DNA of 64,000 bases, taken from Kitagawia praeruptora (taxonomy: Eukaryota; Streptophyta; Magnoliopsida; Apiales; Apiaceae). Location: the NCBI GenBank assembly GCA_037693485.1, contig CM075348.1, forward strand, positions 30,002,501 through 30,066,500. The letters run 5' to 3'. The notes under the pieces were generated by a model that made no database searches, was not told the DNA's origin, and was given only the letters and a program-made list of their open reading frames with translations. Positions 32,801 through 44,800 of the stretch are shown in pieces. A program made the position numbers and the translations under genes. The stretch's first letter is position 1; the number at the start of each line of letters is the position of its first letter.

Positions 32801-34135
32801 TATGACTATTTTATCAAGGGGAGGTTCCCAAAACTTTATTTTCATTTAAATCTATCTTATAAGAAGATTTAAATACTCGCTCAACTTCCAAAAATTATAT
32901 AAGGGGACCTCACTTGGGAGATGTTATTTATTGGACTGCCCGGTCCTATACTTGCTAAAACTATCTTGTCACTCACATCTTGATTCTTTCAAGCATCGAT
33001 ATGAGTCTTTTGGTTACCTCCTCAACGCTCGAGGGGTATGATTGATGTAACAAGTTTATATCCATTAACAAGCATCAGCTTGGGAAATATTGGTGAATTT
33101 TCCTTTCCAATTAGATACGACTACTTTGTGGAGTCCTATCAACAAGTGTTACACTTGGGGAAAAGGGGAACGAACTTTACGTTTCAGAGTCATGGATGAT
33201 ATTCGAACTAGGAGACGCGTAAGTGGCCGAGTGGCGCCGGTCCAGCAATAGCCCAACCGTTGGCTGAGGAGTTCCAGAGGGCGGTAGATAAGTAATTCCG
33301 TCGGAGCTACCTTCTACATGTAGAGAACGACTGATGAGATGCATGACATACGACTGATCATCGTAAATGTCAGGGCATCTGGCGTGACAATGCTCCCGTA
33401 TTAGTTCATCTTCTAAAAGTGAGAAATTTCTGCAATACTGTTGGTGTTGGCAAGGTGAAAAAAGTGTTGAAACCGGAATTGCAATATTTTTCCTGCAAGT
33501 TCCTCTTTTATGATAATTGAGAATATCTTGCTTATCTTTTGCATAGCAGATATTTATTCAAAACAAATATATTTTTGAGTTACCTTGTAACTTCATCTCA
33601 TACCTTATATTGGTACTACATCGTTAATGCATGGCATATGGTTTCAAAGATATTTTGGACTGTTATATATTATCACTGTTCAATTATATTTCTGGTGGGC
33701 TATTGCTCACCCTTGCTTTATTTATTTATATCACAACAACAGCTAGATCAGATGGCCGCGCAAGGCGCACACAGCGTAAGCAGGTGTCAACCGTCAGAGG
33801 TTTACCGCTAAGGTCTTGGCTACCTTTGTTGAGGATGCAACTACTGGTAGGCTAGTTGTTAGCAATTGAGCCTCAAATGTATTTATATTATGGTACCTAT
33901 TAATGGATGGCAAAGAGTATGTAATTGTACAATTGTAATTCTTTGGGTTGTAAGAACTCAAACTTGTGATTAATAATATTGTTGGTTACTCTGATTTCAT
34001 CTCTGGGACTATAACGGGTGTGTTTTATGTTGTTGTTTTGGGTCACAAGGTTGTAATTTAAATTATGTTGGTTTTGTGGTTGGATATTGAGATCGTAACG
34101 ACCAGATCCCTGACCCTGGATCTGGGGGTGTTACA
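29858..34135 (+). mobile_element. 5' LTR of the gypsy element
   Basis: It is 4278 bp, begins TGTAAGAACCCAGATTTTTG and ends GGGGGTGTTACA. It differs from the 3' LTR by about 22 substitutions counted by eye and by a 386-bp deletion at about 30930. It carries an array of short palindromes at 32050-32640. No coding sequence. Confidence 0.95.
32050..32640. repeat. Array of palindromic AATGAATATT...AATATTCATT units
   Basis: About ten to twelve degenerate units, each pairing a left AATGAATATTA half with a right AATATTCATTT half, spaced about 45-70 bp. The same array is in the 3' LTR at 56892-57480. It is strongly structure-prone. Confidence 0.85.
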
Positions 34136-34139
34136 GAAA

Positions 34140-34151
34140 TGGTATCAGAGA
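34140..34151 (+). other. Primer-binding site (initiator tRNA-Met)
   Basis: TGGTATCAGAGA lies 4 bp after the 5' LTR and matches the complement of the tRNA-iMet 3' end. The matching stretch is short (11 bases) before the AGAG divergence. Confidence 0.85.
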
Positions 34152-37100
34152 GAGCGTTATATATCCCAGAGATGATGCGACGTTAAAACAATAAATTCAT
34201 TAAGATAATAAGAACTCTTGCCAAGTTCATAGTCAGACTACTTAATGTAGTATTGACATATAAAACCCTTATGGGAACTACTAAGTATCATGATAGTAAC
34301 TTAAGCTCGTTCTCGTACCGACTAGTAAGGCAACAAGCCTTGGAGATTACGAGCAGTAACATAATGATGCATGTTTTGATGCTGAAGATCGGATGGTGGA
34401 TTCGATAGAATACCCTACTGAGGACCCGGAAGAGGTTCCAGCAGAGGAGGAGAATATTGATAAGTATAAGGAGTTTACACTTAAGGAATGAGGGCTACAA
34501 CCAGAGAGACTGTAAGAGTTAAGATATAGTGCTCAGAAAAGTGAGCGTAAAGAGCTGAGATATTATTAGGAGAATTAGAGATGCGTATTGGATTCATAGC
34601 GGGACTGCTAGATGAAGTACCAGCAGGTAAGATGGATTTGAGGAATTACTTGAGATCTTATATGGGGATAGATAAAAACCAAAATCCTTAGAGACCTTTA
34701 TATTAATGAGGAAAGAGCTATAGTGGTACATGATTATCGAAGACAACAATAGAGGACAAGGAGCAGAGTCTCCAGGAGCAGTTAAGATAGAGGCAGCAAA
34801 TGCCATATCATGTGATAAATGAATTAGTGTGAATGTTGTTAAGGATAATTCGCCATGAGAAGACAGATTTCATAAGTGATAATTTGTAAAGTCAAACTTA
34901 GATTGATGAGGGGTTGGGTTCAAGGAAATGTCCATTTTATGAATGGATCAACTTAGAAAATAAAGACGTTGAAAGGTGATGGCATGATTGAATAAAGTAT
35001 ATAAGGAAATAGTAAGCAAGACAATGATCTCAGAACCTACAAGACTAAAAGACCAGTGAGTCTATGATGAACTAGTAATGAGGCTATCGTCAAGAAACCA
35101 AGTATAAGTTCAGTTCAATTCAGTGAAATGATGAACCAGCAACATTAGTTGCATGTGATTCAGAAGAATATTAAATTCTTTCTTTTCCTTGAATGGATTA
35201 TGGTAGTTACCTTAAGTTTATTCTGACACTGAATCATAAATGGATTAGGCAAGGCGAGCAGTGGTCGAGATGTAATTGAGAATGCTTCCAGGTGCAACCT
35301 GATAGAACAGGTGTAGGACATGTTCTCGAAATAAGAGTTTTGGCAAAATGAAGTCCAGCAATAGGACACATGATCAATAAGAGTAGTGTTGGTCGGCCCT
35401 ACCAAGTTAAAGACAGTTTCAAATGAAGATTGGCCAACCACACTGGCAAAGGTGAGAAATTTCATAAAATTCACAAGGTATTACCAAAGATTTGCTCAGG
35501 ACTTTACAGAAAGTGTAGTCCCGTAACCCGACTTATTATAAGAATAAAAGTTTGAATGGACAAGATAAACGTGAGAAGATCTTCCTGGAGCTAAAGGTAA
35601 AGTTGGTGATGACCAGGGTTGGCGTTGCCTAATGGAAGAAGGAAACTTTGGGAGATATTATGATGCAACTCATACAGGTATAGGTCTGCGCTTATGCAGC
35701 ACGACAGCGTAATTTCGAATACATTTAGACAGCGCAGTTCATCGGATTCGGATGGCCGTGGTAGTGCCAATGTTGAGGAACGACTAACCCCGACGGTAAT
35801 GTTCCTTCTGAGACTAGTTGTTAAGAAGACTGGTATTTGGTAGTATCGACTAATAGGACGGATATGTATCGGGAAGATGTGGCATGTTACTAGTGGGTGA
35901 ATAGATTAACTAAAATTTTTCCCAAATTCTGGAAAGGAATTCAACGAATTTTGGCAAACCTTGTCTTTCTGATTATCAAAAGACGTCATTGAAGAGAGTG
36001 GAAACTGGAGCGAACCCTGTGGATTGGGTAAAGTAGCCGCTATACAGGTGGGTAGACATACCCCGATTATTACAGTTGAATGTAGGGATAAAATTATGGA
36101 GTTGAATGTAATTAAGAAACAAGCCGGACTGAGAAGTTCTGGGATTGACTTAAATGAAAAGGTTGTTATGCCAGAAGTGTTAAGCTTTTGTGGTACGTGG
36201 AATTGATAAGATTAAATATAAAGGAAAGGTGACCGGAGACGGTACCGAGAAGTCGATTGAGACTTATATGGAGAAGGGTTTTGAAAAGATCGAAAGGTAT
36301 CAAAGTAGAAGGCACTATGCCAGCAATTGCTAGAAAAGTAATGCTATTAGCCGACCCCTAACTCACATGTTTTAGTATGGCAAGTTAAGGCCAAGTCACA
36401 AAGGATTAACAATTAACTAGACCAGCAATGAAAGGATATATAGGGGTTGCTTCTAATCAAGCGCCAACCGCAAGGACTTTTGATATAAAATGAATTGAGA
36501 TACATGATAATGGATTTTATAAATACCATGGATGTGTTAGGAATGAGGATGGTGACCAGTAAAGGTTATGAGGATTGTCAGAGATGGTGTAGTATGATGC
36601 AAAAATGTTATCTGAAACTTAGTGTCCTCAAGAGGAGCATTAGGCATTAAGAGATTCACGTTGAACACGACCAATATCTTCCAGAACATCCTTGCTACCA
36701 TTACCAAGTTCTGTAAGAAAGAGCAGATGGACATGTGTTGTCTTTTGGAAGGTCATATAGACTAGCATTCGTTTGAAAGAAGAGGTTAGCATTAGTCTAC
36801 CTATAGACTATCAAGATGAGAATGATTAAAAGAGACCCTTATTAAGGATATATGATTGAATTGCCAAGTACAGGATATAAGTATTCCTTGAAACTAGAAT
36901 TGAGCATAGAATGTCCATATATTAAGACGAACCCTGGGGGATGCACAAAGGATAGCATCACCCCTAACAATAGGCACTGTGAAATCAGACGATATAAGTT
37001 GAATCGACCAAGGTATCAATAACCTATAAGGATTTGTGGAAAGGAGTCTCGAAAAGTACATAGACAGAATCGTTATAGAATTGGTTAATGATGTTTGATA

Positions 37101-39679
37101 TACCCTGTACCCAGAAGATATAGGATGAATGATGAGGATGACCTAAGGAACCCTATAAAGGAAGAGGTGATGTTCTGAACTTCAGAAAGGGAAGTTTGGT
37201 AAGGAATGTATGACATAGTAACAATAAGGCCAGAGGAAGTATGTGTGAAACCATGGGAAAGTATGGATTGAACCAATAAGGTTGAGATTATCCTAAAACA
37301 AGAAGGGATTTAAGTAAGGAAATATCCTAGGTATGATTGGGAGTACTGGTAGTAAAGTTCACACTAGAAAGGTGGAAGCAATGACTTTTGGAAAAAGACT
37401 GATAGATGTTTTCTCTCATTCAGCAGAATTTAAGGGAGAATGCTTCCACCCTGAGTTGGAATAGATCCAGAAAACATGGATCTCAAGAAATTATTATAAT
37501 CAGGAAAGGCCAACGAGGTGGCCGACACTTTAAGTATAGGGGAGTAAGTATAAATGCTCATACCAAAGAAATAGAATGATAATGTAAGGACCTCGATGGT
37601 CATAATGTGGTAGAGGAAGTTACATCCCGTCTAATGATTGTGTCAGGATCAACTATAGGAATAGTTTAAGTAAAGATTCGATTCCTGATGTTGCCAGTAG
37701 CACATCATCGACATTATGAGGCTCTACAACAGACCAGACCAAATTCCCCAAGAGACTCGCCTTTCCTTTGGAATGAGTGGGGGAAAGTTAAGTAACAAGG
37801 AATTGGTAGTAGATGACCAAAAACAGAGATGGTACAAATACTGATAAGCCAAATGGCACGATGATGAATAACAAGCAAGTTTATGTTGGTGTATTTCTGT
37901 GCAAACTAGATAGAGAATTATGAGATTGGCAAGCGATTAAGCAAACCGCCAAGCTTTTAGTCTTCTACCGGAGATATATGATTAATAATCTCATCAGCCT
38001 GTTCCAGCTGCAATGCTGGAAGCTTTCCTGCAATTTTATCCGCTTCATGTAATATCTACGTCAAGTTCAGGAAGCGTTCCTTATGGATAGGAAATAGTGA
38101 TTATTTTGTTTTCCTAGAGGATCTTGAATTGACAATTATGATGCTTAGTTATTAAAGCACTGCGTAAACGATAAACGATGGTGATCCTTCTGAGAAATTA
38201 GGTGGTAACGACTGTGGAAATGTCAAATTGAATCTAAGTTAGAGAAATCATCCAGGTTTATTTCGGATGGTGTAATTTCTGGAACGACGGGATATTGGAA
38301 ATGAAGAATTAGGTTATGATGGTTCATAAAATGATTATAGTAGAAATAAAGACAAGAGACTGATAGAGATGGAAATAGAATTGGGAATTAATAAGAGAGT
38401 CAGATAGGCAGACTCATGAGAAGCTCCGGTAATGAAGCGAGAAGAGTATGGAATTGGCAAGGTAAGGGTATTGGCCAAAACGGAAAGTTGGAATTAGGAG
38501 CATGAATGACATACAAATTGACTCCTTTTAAGTTGGAAAATCCGAGGAAAGATGGAATAGTTTGATTGAGTAATAAAAGAGACTCATGGAATGAAAAAGT
38601 GAAATCTAGATGGTTGAACAAAGGAAAGTTTGACCACAAACGTGCCACGTATATTGAATAAAGGTAACACGCGTTCCCCTAATAAGGTGACGGTGGAGTT
38701 CAATAGCAGAAGTGAATGAGAACTAGATGATAAGATGGATGTGATTGATAAAGAAAAGAATGGGTTTTTCCTAACGAGCACTCGGAATGACAACCTGATA
38801 GTGTTAAAATTATGAGTATGAAAGAGCCAGTGTCGGGGCGTGAAATGTGAGTAATAATAATGTCAAGCGGGAAATCCAAGATTTAACCTGAGAGGTTGAA
38901 GGATTTTCCAAAAAGTAAGTGGTGCTAATATCAAGCAAGAGTATAGGTCCATAGAATGATGGACAGAATAGCAGGGACATGTGATATGTGAGATTACGAA
39001 AAAGTGGAATTTGATACGAATATGATTATTTCTCTTCTCTAATAAACCTCTATAGTTCAGAGGTAAATTCTAAGTATGATATTTTGACAATCATGAAAAC
39101 TTTCATATATGATTCTTTGAAATTCGTTCTTTTCTTCTCCCTTATTTATCTTCTTCTAAATTGAGAAGAACAACCCTTTAAGGAGGGGAGGTAATACTAC
39201 GTGACTCTCTGTCTGTGTGATAGGAGTCTAAGTGGAATGCCATTAATTGTTTAATTGCTTGTCAAGTACTAAAGGTTGGCCCCCTTCTGTACTAGCTATG
39301 CAATATAACAAATGTTCATTGATCACAGTGATCTCTCGATAAATTCTTTTTCACCTAAATATATATACATCGAGATTGCGAAGATTAGGAATTGCAAAAT
39401 TACGAGTAAGGTTATCTCCGAATTCGTAGCGCGATATTGATACCGAAGTCACTGCAGGTACCAATAAGGTTAATAGTATAAGACCGGACAAGAGCGTATA
39501 CCGGATAACGTGTCATGCGAAAGTATCAAAGAATTGGTAGAACGGATAAAGGGTGTGTTGTAACACCAGTATGATGTACTTTAGAAAGATTGGAATGTGT
39601 AAGAATCGACCAGAGAATTGGAAAGCGAAATAACCAACAAGTACCCAATTGTCTTCTACCTGATTCCGGGACGGAATCC

Positions 39680-39696
39680 TTTTAAGGAGGGGAGAC
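39680..39696 (+). other. Polypurine tract of the gypsy element
   Basis: TTTTAAGGAGGGGAGAC abuts the 3' LTR start at 39697. A similar TTTAAGGAGGGGAGG occurs near 39177, about 500 bp upstream, possibly a duplicated or decoy tract. Confidence 0.8.
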
Positions 39697-40447
39697 TGTA
39701 AGAACCCAGATTTTTGGGTAGAATTAAAACTTTTATTATATATTGATGTAAGAGTGAACAGTGGTTACAACTACAATGTAATACTGGCTTTAAAGAATGA
39801 ATAATGAAAGGATATATATTCCAAGGTTATATGGCCTGAAGGATGCTATTGGGTGATAACTTAGATTAGAATAATCTATCTCCTAGAAAGTTAAGATAAG
39901 ATTCCCTAGAGAGAAATAGATACCCTCATGTCATCCAAATCAATATCTATTATAAGCCCAGCGGTTCCGTAAAAAGGTTAAGGAACACTCGAGGGTGAAC
40001 CAGGTTCATTTTCCTAATTATAGGAATTAAATAAAAATAAGTGATGAATAGTGATTTTGGTGGAATTTGGAATATTATTATAATAATGATATACCCGGTA
40101 TTCGGAACGGATTTCTGAGTTCGTATTAGTGATCCAGGAGGAAAATAAGTGTATGTAAAAGCTGTCGGATTCAGAAAAAGAGCACTTTTATTTTCTCCGA
40201 GATTTCCCTAGACACTGCAAGACTTAAGGATTTATAAAAGAGAATTAAGGAATTTAAATTCGAGAAGTATTAAGAAAGATGAAGAATAGTATTAGAATTA
40301 TTAAGAAGGTTTTCGGTAAAATCCTAACTAGAAACGAATGAGTTATTCCTCCGAACGATCAACGAATTAAGCAATAAACGGACAAAGAAACAAGCAGAGG
40401 ACCAAGATACATACATGTGCTAGTGGATAAAGGCAAGTAACCAAGTA
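39697..40447 (+). mobile_element. 3' LTR of the gypsy element, first segment
   Basis: Matches 29858-30607 of the 5' LTR almost perfectly. It ends at AAGTA, where the SIRE copia element is inserted. Confidence 0.95.
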
Positions 40448-41499
40448 TGTTAGGTCCAAATGTGTTGTAGAGGGGGGGTGAATACAACTTTTCGATTATG
40501 AGTAGCAATAAATACGATGCAATAAATGAACACACAGATTCAAGGAATATATTTCTTTATATATAACTTGAAAAGGTTGCTACAACATTCATTACAAAGT
40601 ATAACAGAAGTTGAGAGAGAAGTGAATGATTCTAAGCTCTGTGAATACTCTCTCTCTTTTTCTTGTGTTTTTCTCAATATTGCTCACTAACTAAAACATT
40701 ACACAAGTGCTTCTATTTATACTACATGTAATCTATGACCTGTAGTCTTCAAAGACTAAGATGTACGTGGCCCAATGATGTCCACATAAATCTTGTCTTA
40801 TCTTGAAAGCTTGGAAATCTTCCAATCAGAAGATGCCATGTGTCATGTTGAAGCTGCACTCTAAGTAGAACTTCTACTTGAGAATTTCTACTTAGCCATC
40901 TCGAAATTCTAAGTAGAACTTCTACTTGAGAATTTCGACTTAGCCATCTAGAACATTTTGTACTTAGAAAATATTCTGGTCTTCAACTTGAAACTTCAAT
41001 GCACATCTTGAGCTTGTGATATCTTCATATCTTCTTTGTTCTTCTACAAGCTCTTGAACATGGATCTTTATTACTGACATAAACTTGCTATCAATGTCCT
41101 GACACTTGATGCACTGGTCTGGTTCATAAGTGACTAGTCTTGATAGTGTTTCTGCTTCTTGAATAAATTACCATATTCACTTAGTAACTTGGCTTTCCAA
41201 TATATGCTTTCCTTCTTGTTCACTTGAAATCAATTGGTCTTGTTGATACTGATAGTTATGATCTTGATTCTCGAATTCTCAAATCACTGAGGCCTGAACA
41301 ACTTTGACTTGAACTTCTCTCAATGATTTCTTCTTGGCTTGATCATAGTTAACATGTTCAATTGTATCAATTACCTTGTCTTCATATAGTGTTGATTCCT
41401 TGTGACTTCTTGTTCTTGATTGTCTTCTGGTTAAGTATCTTTTCGTTTAATTGAGTTACATTAGTTACAGTGTTACAAGTTAATACACTCTGCCTTTCA
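40448..41499 (-). mobile_element. 3' LTR of the SIRE-type element
   Basis: 1052 bp. By eye it differs from the other LTR only by two substitutions (near 40709 and 40829) and a 14-bp insertion in the AGTAGAACTTCTACTTGAGA repeats at about 40880. A TATAAATAG box is present on the minus strand at 40713-40723. Confidence 0.96.
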
Positions 41500-41514
41500 A
41501 TCTCCCCCAATTTG
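41500..41514 (-). other. Polypurine tract of the SIRE-type element
   Basis: CAAATTGGGGGAGAT on the minus strand, directly before the 3' LTR (TGAAAGGCAG). Confidence 0.92.
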
Positions 41515-41842
41515 ATTGTCTAACAATGACATTCAAATTAATGAAGGATAACTCAACTAAACAATGAGACGAGAAAAGATAATTAACATTACAGTCTTGA
41601 AAAATATACAATTACAAGTACATGAAAACAATACAAAGAACTTAAACTAGAAACAGAATTCGAACCTCGAATTAAAGATCATTTGAATGATTCCTATCAC
41701 CTGGATTATTTCATATCTTTTAGTCAAACTTATATCACCTTATTGGATTCACTCTAAGATGAATTTTCCTCAAGTGAGTTAAAGCAACCGAAAGACATGA
41801 AGTTTTTCCAACTTCAAGTTCACACCACTCTGACCTTTAACC

Positions 41843-44800
41843 CTAATTCCGTTTCCTCTTCCTAGCTTCAGCAGCTTGGTCCTTTTCTTCTTTTTGCCTT
41901 CTGCGCTTCTCCTCCTGCTGCTTTTGTTTCTTATATACTGGATTATGAAGTTGCGTCCACCTAGTATTCAACAAACTTACTGCTTCCATCTCTAGAGGGT
42001 TCCTGGGTTCTGGGTAAGGATGTTTAAAAAGCCTTCTGAGTTTGTCCACCTCCTGAGTAGTTCTGATCTCTGGAATGTCCTCAAATTTCTTCATTATAAG
42101 CCGAGGTTTCCTATGAGTTTTATCAGATTTAAACTGACAGTAGATCATTTTGGGATAGCCTATGACACGGTTAGTATTGTGGACACTAGCCGCATCTCGC
42201 TCCAATCGCTTCATTTCCACTACTACATCAGATAGGTAACTCACGAGTCTCTGCTTTTCATTTACATACTTAACATCCACATCTTCCCATTTGAACACAT
42301 ATAACACTTTCTCCAGAAATGCAGCATCTTGAGTCTGCTTCAGCCATTCTCTACTCATATGCAAGAGTGTTTGCTTCTGGTCTGCATCTATGAATACTAA
42401 GGCATCAGCTGTATTATCAGCAAAAGAATGTATCCAGTATACGCTGTCTCTTCCTGGAACACCAACTGCCTCCCTTATCTCTCCTTGTTCAAGTGCTCCA
42501 GAAGGAAGATTCAGAGCTTCATCAACATTCTTCATTGCTTGAAGAATATTCCAATTCCTCTCTATCAGCTCTGGTTCAATCTTCACATTATCAAGAGGGT
42601 TCGGAGCAATGACATCACACTTCCACACCTCATTGCTCTTCTTTAGTATGACACTTTCAATGGTCTTCACTGATTTATCTTTAAGCACAGAAGCGAATCC
42701 CTTACCCATCATCTGCCTACAGACGGCCTTAAGAGATTCCACTGAAAGTTCCATTAAGTCATTTTCCTCCAGGCTCACCCTCTTCAATTTACTGTCAACC
42801 ACCATCCGGACAACATTTGGATATGCTGAGAATTCTGGACCCTTGTCCTCTGCTAGCCGCATTAACTGATCCCTATACAGAATGCTTAGATTCTCAGAAT
42901 GAGAGTATTGAATTTTTGTTGCTAGCAAGAACAACTCTGATGCAGATCTTCTCGTCATGAATTGATCATCCACATACATGAAAGACATCGGGACTCCTTC
43001 TGTGAAAGACAAAACAACCTGCCACTCCTTTTGCGTTGAATTGTATCCAACCCTGACTTTAGAAATTAATCTCTTTAAAGCATTTATGTAGTCAGCCGCC
43101 ATTGGATTCTGCAAATTTAGTTGGTAGAACAGATCATCTGCTTCCTTGTTATGCTCTCCTTTTGTACATGGTCCCATCAAAATCTTTCTTGCGTCATCCC
43201 ACTTCTTCCCTATCCTTCTATTGTCCAGATCGATTTGAGGATCAGCTAGCCTTGCAAGCTCATAATCGTACTGCTTTCCTTGTAGCTCCGCTTTCTTTTC
43301 CTGAAACGCAGCACGACCTTGCATTTGCTTCATTTTAAAGAACTCAGCTTGATCCAAGGCTAACTGTTGAGCTTCAAGGGTTTCCTCATCGACAGTAATT
43401 TCTTCAGGCAATCCGAAAGACATTCCAGCACCTCCACCTTGATCCTTCAATGATCTCTTTATAGCATGTTTCAACGGTGCGTCTTCCATATCGGAATCTG
43501 AGTCGAGTACCTCCTGTACTTTTTCTTGATGACTCAGATCAACGAATGGCACATCTGGCTCAATCGCTATTGCCTTACCCTTTTTCCTTCTTAGAGCCTC
43601 TTCATCAATGGACGGCTCAACTTCCATTTCTTTTACAAGATCAGCATGTTCTTGAATTTCTTCGATTTGAACTCCCTGCTGTCTCGTCTCCTTTATACTC
43701 TCCCCCTTAGGTGAGTTATCCTGAACTCCACCCTGGTCTCCAGATCCACCAGCTGTATCAAAATCTTCAAACCCGGAACCATAGGCTCCTGCTCCACTAG
43801 CACCACCTGTACCAGCATCGGGGGGAGGTTGTTGCGGCGCGAAACATTCCGGGGGCACAAAACTTCTGATTGCGTACATAACTCTGCTTATTTCCACAGC
43901 CAGATTATCCATTGTAAGCTCCATTTCTCCCATCCTGTCATTCAGGGTGTTTCCCATGACACCAGCAGCTTGGCCCAAGTCATTTACCTGATTTGTCAAA
44001 ACAGTAAAAGCTGAAGCTTGAAGTGCCATTCTTGCTGCGTATTCGTCAAGTGCCCTTTGATTATCTCCAACATTCATCCCTAACTGCCCCATTGACTGCC
44101 CAAACTGCTTCATTTGATTTTCCATAGAAGACAAACGAGATTCAAGATTTTCAGAATTAAGGGACGGTGTTTGGTTTAGGTGACCTCGCTCTAATACTCG
44201 TTCTGTTGGTATTTGGCGCTCGGTTTCGGGCCTTAAAAATGAAGGTCCCTCTCTCCCTAACCTCTCACACACACTCCCTGTCTCACGCTCGTGTATGTCT
44301 TCAATAATTGATCCAAAATATGAAGAAGTACCTGCAGAAACTTGATAAGAAATATAATTTGCAGTTATGGGATCAATTGCTGTTTGTTCCTGAGTTGGAA
44401 TCTCAGGCTGAGAGGCTACAAAGTGTTCTTGTACAACATCAGAACCGATCCTCTTTGTAGCATCAGTACGTACCGGTGAAGGTACGGCTGAAGTTTTTAA
44501 AGCTTCATGTCCTCTTGAAGCAACAGTATCTTTAAGAGGTACAAAATCATCATCAAAATCAAAATCCCTATGTGCAGATTGTTCAAGGGGTGAACCACTC
44601 TCGTGAGGTGGAGTGGTTGCGTGTGACACTCTAGGGTTTGACTGACGTTTAGAAGTAGCAGCATGAGAAGTTTTGGCTTTCTTTCGAATAAGTTGCTGCT
44701 CTTCGGGTTCACTCTCCTCATCATTTCCTACATCTATATGTGCTGGCTGTTTGGATTCCGGTGACTTAGATGACAAGGAATTAGAAATATAGCTCTCACC

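Larger units (their letters stand above)
34136..39696 (+). pseudogene. Degenerate gag-pol interior of the gypsy element
   Basis: 5.56 kb with no open frame above about 104 codons on either strand, far below the roughly 1400-1500 codons of a gypsy polyprotein. Recognisable scraps: a gag-leader-like acidic peptide at about 34378-34490 (EYPTEDPEEVPAEEENIDKY, ending in a stop), and an RNase H-end remnant GKANEVADTLS (37503-37535), the counterpart of the HPGKANVVADALSR motif in gypsy elements. Stops and frame changes are spread throughout, so the loss of coding is old, unlike the fresh LTRs. Confidence 0.78.
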
